Assembly: GCA_003133425.1 (NCBI GenBank)
Contig: PKXI01000017.1
Location: 37,028 to 43,744, forward strand
Direction of reading: 5' to 3'
From: Acidobacteriaceae bacterium
Lineage (GTDB): Bacteria; Acidobacteriota; Terriglobia; Terriglobales; Acidobacteriaceae
Length of the DNA stretch: 6,717 nt
Below, one piece after another: positions 1 to 6,173 of the stretch. Position 1 is the stretch's first letter, and each line of letters begins with the position of its first letter. The notes below the pieces were generated by a model. The model did no database searches and was not told the DNA's origin. It was given only the letters and a program-made list of their open reading frames with translations. The translations under genes and the position numbers were made by a program.

Positions 1-491
1 TCAACTACGACTTCCGCCGCACCGAGCAGTGCATCATCCCATATGCCACGCAGGAAGGCGAAATCAGCTTCTGCGCGTACAACACCGGCGTGGGCTGGCG
101 TAACATCATCGAAAAAATGCACATGACGGCCACGCTGACCAAGTGGTACGACGAGCATGGCCGTCACGAAATCTTCGCTGGCGGCAAGAAGGTGGGCATG
201 TGCGATGTGGGTCACGATTTGGCTCTCAACATGGAGCACGTCAACGCCGAAGCCAACCACACGCTCGACAACCTCGGAATCGCCAAGAACGCCCACGAAG
301 AAAAGATTCGCGCCCGCGCCGTGACCACCGCGGACAAAGTCAAGGCTGATGCCGAAAACGCCGGCATGGCCAAGCTTTACCGCGAGCAGGTATTGGGAGA
401 AAAGCCCGTCGAAGGTTTGGTGAGTCTCGACTCCATCGCCCCCGCCAAGCCGACAAATCAACAGATGGGCGAGCCTGTTGCGGGTGACTGA
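1..491 (+). CDS. Radical SAM protein, Tes/MJ0619-like (C-terminal part)
   Basis: The reading frame is open from base 3 and ends in TGA at 489-491. It gives 162 residues, and the N-terminus lies outside the window. The start of the fragment reads NYDFRRTEQCIIPYAT, followed by an ISFCAYN segment. This resembles the C-terminal signature (YNYD...RxxxC, HYA/PYA, PFCAYN) I recall from MJ0619/Tes-type radical SAM enzymes, in which these cysteines lie near auxiliary iron-sulfur clusters. Cysteines are at fragment residues 10 and 24. Characterised archaeal Tes joins lipid tails into membrane-spanning tetraethers, and bacterial homologues have been proposed to act in membrane-spanning lipid synthesis; that role here is inference. 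The radical SAM CxxxCxxC motif cannot be seen because it would lie upstream. The last 90 or so residues are charged, Ala/Lys/Glu-rich and probably helical, with a low-complexity tail. A different radical SAM subfamily is possible. Confidence 0.6.
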   Translation, partial: NYDFRRTEQCIIPYATQEGEISFCAYNTGVGWRNIIEKMHMTATLTKWYDEHGRHEIFAGGKKVGMCDVGHDLALNMEHVNAEANHTLDNLGIAKNAHEEKIRARAVTTADKVKADAENAGMAKLYREQVLGEKPVEGLVSLDSIAPAKPTNQQMGEPVAGD

Positions 492-519
492 TCATTCTCG
501 AACTGTTCCTCGAAACATG

Positions 520-560
520 ACGGGCCGTTCAGTTCCATACTGACCGGCCTGTTGTTCTTC
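520..560 (+). terminator. Probable intrinsic terminator after the radical SAM gene
   Basis: A strong hairpin begins 29 bases after the stop codon. The outer arm ACGGGCCG (520-527) pairs with CGGCCTGT (545-552), including one G-T wobble. After a single T/C mismatch, TCAGT (529-533) pairs with ACTGA (539-543) around a five-base loop. The following bases (553-560, TGTTCTTC) are T-rich but not a pure T run, so termination may be imperfect or the hairpin may mainly protect the 3' end. Placement just after a stop on the same strand supports the call. Confidence 0.6.
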
Positions 561-1101
561 TACCGCACTATAACTTTCTTGCTCCTCGATATCCCTTCAC
601 TTCTCCTTTGTCCGATTGGTTCCTCTCGCCACTGAAAGCCAGGATCCTCGGCGGATTGAGGTAGTTCCCTCGGCAGGAGAGTGGCTGCCGTCGTCAGGGC
701 GGACCCTTCTTTGAACCACCTGTGAATGTCCAACCAGATCCGGGCTTACTCTGAATGCGGCAAGCGATTTCTCAACAGACAGCATGAGAACCGCCCACAA
801 ACGACGGACCTGACTCATAAGACCCTCCCTGTGTTGGAGACCGGGTGGTCAGGTTGTTACAAATGCGCCGGTTGTTGCATGAGCGTCCTTACAAGCCGGC
901 AAGAATCAACCCGGCAGCAATTGGCGCCGTCCGTCCTGAAGTAATCGACTTCAGCGCAGCAATGAAGGCAACCCGTAGCGAATGAGTCGCTAGGCAAGTT
1001 CACCGAAGCAGAGCGACCGCTGCGCTGCTCCGCAATCCAAATCGGATCCTTTTGTTGCCTCGATCCCAATAACTGAGAACATTGCGCGTCCCCGATCACT
1101 A
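561..1101. other. Intergenic region, no convincing gene
   Basis: This stretch separates the plus-strand radical SAM gene from the minus-strand DinB gene, so the two genes converge on it. Short open frames exist on both strands, but their products are rich in Ser, Arg and Cys and match no family I know. One minus-strand frame (597-818) has a purine-rich GGGAGGG before its ATG, yet it reads like chance translation. A weak inverted repeat, CCCGAT (1091-1096) with ATCGGG (1111-1116), straddles the DinB stop codon and lacks a T run, so I do not call it a terminator. No repeat, RNA gene or mobile element was recognised. Confidence 0.5.
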
Positions 1102-1713
1102 TCATCGTTCATCGGGCCGTTCTGTGACCGGCTTATCTCCAGCGCCTGGCAACTTCGTCTTCCTTCCTCCGGCAGCTTCGCCTTCCAAGAGAGCGTGCAG
1201 GTTTGGGTAAGCGTAGATTGTCGGAGCGTGGTTTTGCATCAGACCGCCTGTATCGGCGGTTGGACCATAGTTGCTGTACTCTTCCCGACCGAGCATCCGT
1301 AAAAGAGCCAGCTGCTGCCCACGATGATGAGAGGTATGGGTCATACGGCGAGTCATCACCCACGCCCGTGATCGCCGCACGTCGAAAAATGTCGTATCTC
1401 CTTCCCACCATTCCTCATCCTTGGTGCGCAGAACGGCGAGGCGCTTCTGGCTGTCTTCCTCATACCGCAGCATAAATGCGAACCTGGCTTCTTCACTCGG
1501 CAGCGGCGGTGCTCCGACGTCTATATCGAGCATCGTCCGGAACCAGGTGTCCTCGCTGATGCACTGATGCACCATGTGTTCGTGGAGACTGCGGCCGCGT
1601 CTATCGGAAGCGTTTGGACGGACTGCGAGATCAATATCTGTGAACATGCTCCAGGCGCTGATCACTTTTATGCGCTCCGTATCATAAGTCTCGATCAGAA
1701 AGTCGTACCTCAT
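1102..1713 (-). CDS. DinB family protein (putative metal-dependent)
   Basis: A complete 203-residue protein of the DinB/YfiT four-helix-bundle superfamily. These proteins usually bind a divalent metal with three histidines; the superfamily includes thiol-dependent transferases and hydrolases, but most members, including this one, have no assigned substrate. The sequence shows the expected layout: an N-terminal helix region, an HEHMVHQ segment with H46 and H49 followed by W57, and the diagnostic THTSHHRGQ segment with H126 and H130. These place the metal triad as probably H49 (or H46), H126 and H130. LLRMLG and then a YGPTADTGG stretch follow, as in DinB proteins of soil bacteria. The last 30 residues are polar and probably flexible. 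The ATG start is fixed by an AAGGAGG six bases upstream. The gene is cytoplasmic by sequence (no signal peptide). It is about 150 bases from the next minus-strand gene, so it may have its own promoter. Confidence 0.88.
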   Translation of the reverse strand: MRYDFLIETYDTERIKVISAWSMFTDIDLAVRPNASDRRGRSLHEHMVHQCISEDTWFRTMLDIDVGAPPLPSEEARFAFMLRYEEDSQKRLAVLRTKDEEWWEGDTTFFDVRRSRAWVMTRRMTHTSHHRGQQLALLRMLGREEYSNYGPTADTGGLMQNHAPTIYAYPNLHALLEGEAAGGRKTKLPGAGDKPVTERPDER

Positions 1714-1719
1714 TTTGAA

Positions 1720-1726
1720 CCTCCTT
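1720..1726 (-). promoter_or_regulatory. Strong ribosome binding site of the DinB gene
   Basis: On the minus strand AAGGAGG lies six bases before the ATG at 1713. It is a near-perfect match to the 16S anti-Shine-Dalgarno sequence, fixes the start codon, and suggests efficient translation compared with the weaker sites of its neighbours. Confidence 0.85.
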
Positions 1727-1864
1727 GGAGTGTAGAACGGCCCTTAGGGGCGCTTTATCTAAATGTACTCGGAGCTTGAGGCTGCGAGCCAAATCACTAC
1801 AAGGCAGTTATGCAAATGCAACACGCCGGATGGGATTCCACATTCACATGGAGGTTCCTGGTAC

Positions 1865-2950
1865 TCACGACAACAGGCGGGAGGTATCTTCCCACAACTG
1901 TTGAGCGATGATGCCGGCCGGCTCAGCTCGAGCTAGCTTGGCGGCCTGGCCAGCCCACATTTGCATTCTGTCGGCGTCCCCTACCTTCCGCGCGTCTTCC
2001 CGCATCGCACGAGTGAGTCCACGTTGGATAGGATATGAAGCCGGTGGAGGGGCACTCGATGCAACCGAGGCACGAGTGTACTTGGTTGCTACGGCACGTC
2101 CGGGCCGACCAGTGAATGCACGCGTAATCATCGTTTCTTGGGATTCCGTCTTTGCGATCTCGTCTGCATAAACTGGATGTACCATCGCTTCCGGAGATCT
2201 TAGGAAACCAGTCCCGATCTGTACTGCGCTGGCGCCCAGGATCAATGCTGCCGTCACTCCGCGTGCATCTGCGATTCCACCCGTCGCGATGACTGGCACA
2301 TTTACTGCATCCACGATCTGTGGCAGGAGAGCGATCAGGCCAACCATTTGGCGTTCAGCCTCGTCTGCATGGAAGGCTCCACGGTGTCCACCAGCTTCCA
2401 TACCTTGGGCAACGATGACGTCCGCACCTGCGCTTTCAGCAAGCTTGGCTTCGGTGACCGTCGTAGCAGTGGCAAACCACAGAATTCGTTTCGCCTTCAA
2501 TTCGGAAACGAAGGCTGGTGAATATAGCCCCATAATCGACGAAATGGCTTTCGGGCCGATGGTGATCATTGCCTGACACTGTGCCTCAAAGTCCGGCAGG
2601 ACCGTGTCGCCCGCTTCCGGCGGAACTGGAGGTCCCCACGTCGCCAGATACTCTCGCTGGTGACTTTCCAACTCGTAATCGCGCACAGGTGGCAGATCTG
2701 GAATCCAAAGATTGAGTTGAAACTTTCCCTTACTCTCTCGACGAAATTCGGCGCTCCATGCCTTGATCGCTTCCGGCGTCATCAACAAAGCCCCGCACGC
2801 TCCCATCCCTCCAGCATTTGCAACAGCGATCGAGAGGGATGGGGGGCACGCCCCCGCCATAGGTGCAAGGAGAATCGGGAGCTGAATACCTAGACGGTCG
2901 GTGAAGGCTTTGGCGCGTGCGCGCGGAGAAAAGTGTAATTTGTTGGCCAT
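1865..2950 (-). CDS. Nitronate monooxygenase (2-nitropropane dioxygenase family)
   Basis: A complete 361-residue FMN-dependent TIM-barrel enzyme. Family members oxidise alkyl nitronates, such as propionate 3-nitronate, to the carbonyl compound and nitrite with O2, and are thought to detoxify these respiratory poisons; the true substrate here is unproven. Visible motifs, in order: LLAPMAG (residues 27-33), GGMGACGALLMTPE (47-60), AQGMEAGGHRG (181-191) with H189 at the position of the catalytic histidine, PVIATGGIADARG (219-231) and GASAVQIGTGFL (239-250), which form the flavin phosphate site. MQMWAGQAAKLAR (329-341) is typical of the family's C-terminus. Length is normal and there is no signal peptide, so it is cytoplasmic. 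A GGAGG lies ten bases before the ATG, somewhat far but usable. It is on the same strand as the ClC gene upstream, but the 305-base gap argues for separate transcription. An enoyl-ACP reductase (FabK) relative is less likely. Confidence 0.9.
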   Translation of the reverse strand: MANKLHFSPRARAKAFTDRLGIQLPILLAPMAGACPPSLSIAVANAGGMGACGALLMTPEAIKAWSAEFRRESKGKFQLNLWIPDLPPVRDYELESHQREYLATWGPPVPPEAGDTVLPDFEAQCQAMITIGPKAISSIMGLYSPAFVSELKAKRILWFATATTVTEAKLAESAGADVIVAQGMEAGGHRGAFHADEAERQMVGLIALLPQIVDAVNVPVIATGGIADARGVTAALILGASAVQIGTGFLRSPEAMVHPVYADEIAKTESQETMITRAFTGRPGRAVATKYTRASVASSAPPPASYPIQRGLTRAMREDARKVGDADRMQMWAGQAAKLARAEPAGIIAQQLWEDTSRLLS

Positions 2951-3255
2951 TCGGGTAAAACCTCCAGGCAGAATGTTTGGCCCATCGCGGGCCGCGCGGG
3001 AAAGGGAAAATCACTCCGATCTTCAGGAAAGCCATTCCTGCCGAACGGAACCTACAACTGCTTGACCACAAATCCGAAGTTACCTCCGACCACTGGAAAC
3101 TCGAGAGCGATCCGTTCATGGCCCAGTTCGAATTGAGGGATCTCGGCAACTCTTGAATCGTTCTGCGTACTAAGAGAAAATATGGCCACTAGAGATGGAA
3201 ATAATCTGACTTCGGTCTACGCCGGATCGTGCAATCCGTTCGAATCCCAGCTTGG
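2951..3255. other. Intergenic region with a possible coding remnant
   Basis: This gap lies between two minus-strand genes. It contains a plus-strand open stretch (2959-3156, ending in TGA) whose last 45 or so codons look protein-like, e.g. PAERNLQLLDHKSEV and DPFMAQFELRDLG. There is no ATG or ribosome binding site, so at most it is a gene fragment. A short GC hairpin, GGCCC (2979-2983) with GGGCC (2989-2993), lies in the probable 5' leader of the nitronate monooxygenase gene and has no T run on either side. A cloverleaf-like stretch with a GTTCGAATCCC element covers 3182-3260. I could not place a promoter with confidence, although the promoter of the nitronate monooxygenase gene should be here. 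Confidence 0.45.
2959..3156 (+). pseudogene. Possible 3' fragment of an unidentified gene
   Basis: The frame is open for 65 codons between TAA at 2956-2958 and TGA at 3154-3156. Its second half has a balanced, amphipathic composition (charged residues spaced with Leu, Trp and Phe), unlike the Arg/Ser-rich output of chance frames nearby. No family was recognised. It has no ATG; the only usable start would be TTG at 2977, with no ribosome binding site. It could simply be chance, since the region is short. Confidence 0.2.
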
Positions 3256-4893
3256 TCATCCTTCTTTTTGTGACTCAAGCTTGAAGGTTCTGTTCCGCTC
3301 CGACTCCCGCACGACAGCTCGCCTCCGTCCAGTCAATAACTCCTGCGCACCGATACTCCCACAGATCAGGCCGGTCTCCCGATCTACCACCGGCATCATC
3401 ATCACTCCAGTCATAGCCATCTCCTCGGCGACAGCCCGGCATGTCTCATCTGAATAAGCAAGCACTTCGGGCAACTGCGCAGGTTCGCAGCTTACTTCCG
3501 TAGGCTCGACGGACAGCTCCGTCATCACCTCTGCAACGCTGATCATTTCGAGTGGATCAACGCCGTACTCGCGTGACAGATGATGCCCACGGCGACTGAG
3601 CTTTTCCGTCAAAATTGAGCGCGGCATAACCAGTGAGGTCACCAGATAGGATGCGGTGCACGCTAACGCTAATGGCAGCAGAGCCGGCAGGGCATGGGTA
3701 AGCTCTAGCGAGAAGAGAATTGCCGTAAGTGGTACACCGAGAGCACCCGAGAGCATCGCTCCCATTCCCATTAGCGCCCAAAGCGCCTGCGTTTCGCCTG
3801 GCAGATGTGCGAGTTGGGCCGCACCTTCTCCTAGCGCCGCTCCGATCATTAATATAGGCGCCAGCACGCCGCCTGACGTCCCAGAACTCAATGAAAACGC
3901 CCACATCAACGACTTGGCCACAATGAGTCCGAGCAGAAGCGCCACCGGAGCATTCCCGCGCAGGACCTCCGCGATGTTGTCGTACCCGACGCCAAGTCCT
4001 CGCGGAAAGAAGAACCCACCCACTCCTACACCGATCCCGCCAATTGCCGGCCACCACAGCCAGTGCACGCGCAAACGGCCGCAAAAGTGTTCAAACCCGT
4101 CTTCGAAGCCGTACATCAGGCGGCTCAATCCAGCCGAGGCAAATCCAACCAGTATGCCCAAAGGAGCAGCCACCAGCAGAGACTGCTCCAAGTGAATTGC
4201 CGAATGCAATGTGACCGGGAAGAGCGGCCCCGGCCCGAGCCAGTAAACGCGCAATGCACCGGCCATTATGCTAGCCACAGCCACCGGAACCAGGGAACGT
4301 GGCCGCCACTCGAAAAGCAGTAACTCGACCGCAAGCAAGATCGCTGCCAACGGAGCCGCAAAAGTTGCCGACATGCCGGCCGCAGCTCCTGCCACCAGCA
4401 GCGTTGTTCGTTCGGCATCGGTCAACTTGAGCCATTGCGCTACCAGTGAACCAAAGGCTCCGCCCGTAATGATGATGGGGCCTTCTGCGCCGAAAGGCCC
4501 TCCCGAGCCAATCGCAATCGCTGCTGAGAGCGGCTTGAGCACTGCGACCTTGGGATCTACGCGCGCGCCGTTTAGCAGAATCGCCTCAATGGCCTCTGGA
4601 ATCCCGTGCCCACGGATCTTGTCCGACCCGTAGAAGGCCATGAGCCCAACCAGAAGGCCACCAACGACCGGAGCCAGCACCAAGAGCCAGGGCGAAAGGG
4701 GCGATCCGGCAGGCCCTACCATGGCTAGACTCAGCCTGTGGTAGTAGAAGATATTTGTCGCCAGCGCAATGGCTCTCAATAAGATCACGGCCAAAGCTGC
4801 CGCACCCGTGCCGATTACGAGGGCTACCCCGGTGAGGAGCCACACCCTGCGATCCACCGTGAAGTCACGCAACGCAGAGGGACGCGATATCAT
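3256..4893 (-). CDS. ClC-family chloride channel/transporter with CBS remnant
   Basis: A 545-residue inner-membrane protein with ClC motifs in order. GHGIPEA (95-101) stands at the GSGIP site, GSGGPFGAEGP (129-139) carries the external gating glutamate E137, and FAAPLAAILLAVE (178-190) is the helix H region. GTSGGVLAP (338-346) corresponds to GIFAP, and GVPLTAILFSLELT (386-399) follows. Hydrophobic segments fill residues 17-425, as expected for the 18-helix ClC fold. ClC proteins form dimers that move Cl- alone or exchange 2 Cl- for 1 H+. By motif alignment with the E. coli protein, S107 is replaced by H96, the internal proton glutamate E203 by L191, and Y445 by L402, so channel versus exchanger cannot be decided. 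Residues 452-525 hold one recognisable CBS-like unit where related proteins usually have two. The ATG overlaps the stop of the upstream MarR gene (ATGA), so translation is probably coupled and both genes share a promoter. Possible roles are acid tolerance or anion balance. Confidence 0.92.
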   Translation of the reverse strand: MISRPSALRDFTVDRRVWLLTGVALVIGTGAAALAVILLRAIALATNIFYYHRLSLAMVGPAGSPLSPWLLVLAPVVGGLLVGLMAFYGSDKIRGHGIPEAIEAILLNGARVDPKVAVLKPLSAAIAIGSGGPFGAEGPIIITGGAFGSLVAQWLKLTDAERTTLLVAGAAAGMSATFAAPLAAILLAVELLLFEWRPRSLVPVAVASIMAGALRVYWLGPGPLFPVTLHSAIHLEQSLLVAAPLGILVGFASAGLSRLMYGFEDGFEHFCGRLRVHWLWWPAIGGIGVGVGGFFFPRGLGVGYDNIAEVLRGNAPVALLLGLIVAKSLMWAFSLSSGTSGGVLAPILMIGAALGEGAAQLAHLPGETQALWALMGMGAMLSGALGVPLTAILFSLELTHALPALLPLALACTASYLVTSLVMPRSILTEKLSRRGHHLSREYGVDPLEMISVAEVMTELSVEPTEVSCEPAQLPEVLAYSDETCRAVAEEMAMTGVMMMPVVDRETGLICGSIGAQELLTGRRRAVVRESERNRTFKLESQKEG

Positions 4894-5345
4894 TGAGCCT
4901 CCGCGCCAGTGCCGCTGTGCGCATGCAGTGCGATATGCTCCATCGCCGATGCCAATCGCGGTGCCAGTTCGTTCAACTCTCGCGCATGACTGCCCGCTAG
5001 CTTGCCCAGAACCTGCTTGCCTTTGCGAGTCACTCGCAATATTGCCCGTCGTCTGTCGTCTGTGTCCGATGTTCTCGCCAGCAGGCCTTCGCGTTCCGAT
5101 CGATCGACAAGTTCGACAGCACTGTTATGCTTCAGCCCAAGTCGATCGGCCGCATACGCAATCGTCACTACCACACTCTCAGGTGCACCAGCCACCTGCA
5201 GCAAAAGTTGATGCTGCTGCGGGTGAAGTCCTGCTTGCACCGCTGCATACTCGCTAAAGTGCAAGAAGCGGCGTAACTCAAAACGAAATTCAGCCAAGGT
5301 TCTGAGCAGCAAGTCTTGACCTACTGTCAGAGATTGAGATCTCAT
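4890..5345 (-). CDS. MarR family transcriptional regulator
   Basis: A complete 151-residue winged-helix regulator of normal MarR length. MarR proteins are dimers that bind palindromic operators and release DNA when a small ligand or oxidant binds. An N-terminal helix (about 5-38) and a C-terminal helix (about 113-140) form the dimer interface. The helix-turn-helix spans roughly residues 62-86 (IAYAADRLGLKHNSAVELVD), with the recognition helix at about 73-84. The wing at about 90-106 carries the hallmark TSDTDDRRRAILRVT with D97 and R98-R100. No cysteine is present, which argues against a cysteine-based redox switch of the OhrR kind. It is the first gene of a two-gene operon; its TGA overlaps the ClC ATG by four bases. 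An inverted repeat immediately upstream of its ATG suggests autorepression. No Shine-Dalgarno sequence is visible, because the operator occupies that position, so translation may be leaderless. The ligand is unknown. Confidence 0.9.
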   Translation of the reverse strand: MRSQSLTVGQDLLLRTLAEFRFELRRFLHFSEYAAVQAGLHPQQHQLLLQVAGAPESVVVTIAYAADRLGLKHNSAVELVDRSEREGLLARTSDTDDRRRAILRVTRKGKQVLGKLAGSHARELNELAPRLASAMEHIALHAHSGTGAEAQ

Positions 5346-5348
5346 GGA

Positions 5349-5367
5349 TATATCGTTACACGATATA
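5349..5367 (-). promoter_or_regulatory. Probable MarR operator (8-bp inverted repeat)
   Basis: TATATCGT (5349-5356) and ACGATATA (5360-5367) form a perfect 8-bp inverted repeat with a three-base spacer, 19 bp in all, which suits a MarR dimer. It ends three bases before the ATG of the marR-like gene. A bound dimer would block transcription start or early elongation of the marR-ClC operon. The AT-rich arms may also contain the promoter -10 element, but I could not pair a good -35 box with it. No second copy was seen in the window. The structure is directly visible; operator function is inference. Confidence 0.7.
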
Positions 5368-5936
5368 CATCATTGCGCAAGTATTCGCTCCCCATTGTCA
5401 TGAACTCGCGTAGCGAAATCGGTCGCCCACATCTTCCAGGCCAAGGAGAACTTGGATTTGTGAATTATTGGACCTTTAGATAGTCATAAATCGCCTCAGC
5501 CAGGGTAATGAGGTGCACAATTCACTTGCGCGCAATGCCAACCTCTCCGCGATTTTGGCGGTGAGGCGAAGTGAGTTCGTGAAACTCGGCGTCCCCCTTA
5601 CGGTGATTCCAGAGGGATGCGGCGTTGTGACGTGAGAAGACAGGGGAACTTTCTGAAGCGGTGGATTGCTCAAGTAAGTGCGTTCAACCTGACGCTCCTA
5701 ATGTGCATGCACCTGAGTACCGGCACACCGCAAAATCGGATTCACGCACATTTCAGATGGCGCATGGGCTTGTGTTCGGACGATAATCTCAAAGAATCGG
5801 GTACTCTCTTCGAGACGACGCTTCAAATCCAAACTTTTCCAGACGAACACGCCGATGCGATACAGAAATCCGAACCGTTACACCACTGACTGACGGTATT
5901 CAGGCAGACGCACACTTTGCTAGTCCTTTAGGTTCC

Positions 5937-5956
5937 AAGAATCGGATTTGATTCTT
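5937..5956. repeat. Short inverted repeat upstream of nuo operon
   Basis: AAGAATC (5937-5943) and GATTCTT (5950-5956) form a perfect 7-bp inverted repeat around GGATTT. It partly overlaps an alternative pairing of ATCGGA (5941-5946) with TCCGAT (5956-5961), so only one of the two could form at a time. It might be a regulator site or a weak RNA hairpin, or chance. Confidence 0.3.
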
Positions 5957-5976
5957 CCGATCCTTGTAATGAAATG

Positions 5977-6001
5977 ATTCCATTAGACTTGACCATGGAA
6001 T
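5977..6001. repeat. Short inverted repeat upstream of nuo operon
   Basis: ATTCCAT (5977-5983) and ATGGAAT (5995-6001) form a perfect 7-bp inverted repeat with an 11-base spacer. The half-site spacing of about 18 bases, centre to centre, is near two helical turns, as for a dimeric regulator. A TTGACC resembling a -35 box lies in the spacer, but no matching -10 box at normal distance was found. Function unproven. Confidence 0.3.
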
Positions 6002-6089
6002 AGTTGGGGGGTGTTGTTAGCTGTTATGAGCTTTCCGTCCTCCTGAATCGTGATGAACGTACTCTAGGCCGTGATAAACGATCTATTGC

Positions 6090-6099
6090 GAATCGATTC
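6090..6099. repeat. 10-bp perfect palindrome GAATCGATTC
   Basis: A perfect palindrome about 75 bases before nuoA, in the likely 5' leader or promoter zone. The GAATCG half recurs at 5794, 5939 and 6046 or so in the same intergenic region. This could be a regulator half-site or compositional chance. Confidence 0.25.
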
Positions 6100-6173
6100 C
6101 CTGGCGGACAATCTGACATTTGGCCTCACCGTTCATCGTTGAGTCCGAATAACGAAGCGACGGGGGCAAAACA

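Larger units (their letters stand above)
5368..6173. other. Long divergent intergenic region upstream of marR and nuoA
   Basis: About 800 bases separate the minus-strand marR-ClC operon from the plus-strand nuo operon, and the promoters of both must lie here. Frames on both strands are short and without family resemblance. A plus-strand stretch at 5480-5635 has a reasonable composition (e.g. NSLARNANLSAILAVRRSEF) but only a GTG start (5513) and no clear ribosome site. Small inverted repeats lie at 5937-5956, 5977-6001 and 6090-6099, and a 10-bp palindrome GTGCATGCAC at 5703-5712. A G run (6005-6011) precedes a T/G-rich tract. I could not assign sigma-70 boxes for nuoA with confidence. Confidence 0.5.

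Noticed and set aside
597..818. Minus-strand 73-codon frame with GGGAGGG four bases before its ATG
   Set aside because: The start region (MSQVRRLWAVLMLSV) hints at a signal peptide, but the rest is low-information Arg/Ser/Pro sequence without a cleavage site or family match. Kept only as a remote possibility.
726..944. Plus-strand frame with a zinc-finger-like YSECGKRF segment and a Cys cluster
   Set aside because: No histidine pair at the right spacing for a zinc finger, no ribosome site, and it overlaps another weak frame; coincidental.
857..1105. Minus-strand 82-codon frame whose ATG overlaps the DinB stop (ATGA)
   Set aside because: The overlap looks like translational coupling, but the product is Cys/Ser/Arg-rich with no motif, and the upstream DinB end has no ribosome site pointing to it. 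Probably chance.
1091..1116. Inverted repeat CCCGAT/ATCGGG at the DinB stop as a terminator
   Set aside because: Only six pairs, a 14-base loop and no T run on the relevant strand.
2730..3149. Minus-strand 139-codon frame overlapping the start of the nitronate monooxygenase gene
   Set aside because: It depends on a TTG start and runs out of frame through the conserved N-terminus of a clear enzyme gene; a shadow.
3656..4195. Plus-strand 179-codon frame antisense to the ClC gene
   Set aside because: Pro/Ser/Ala-rich mirror of the membrane protein coding strand, a usual artefact of GC-rich genes.
5476..5673. Minus-strand 65-codon frame in the same gap
   Set aside because: Ser/Thr/Pro-rich, no ribosome site or family resemblance; the opposite strand reads at least as well.
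5617..5889. Plus-strand 90-codon frame in the marR-nuoA gap
   Set aside because: No Shine-Dalgarno sequence, irregular composition and no recognisable motif.
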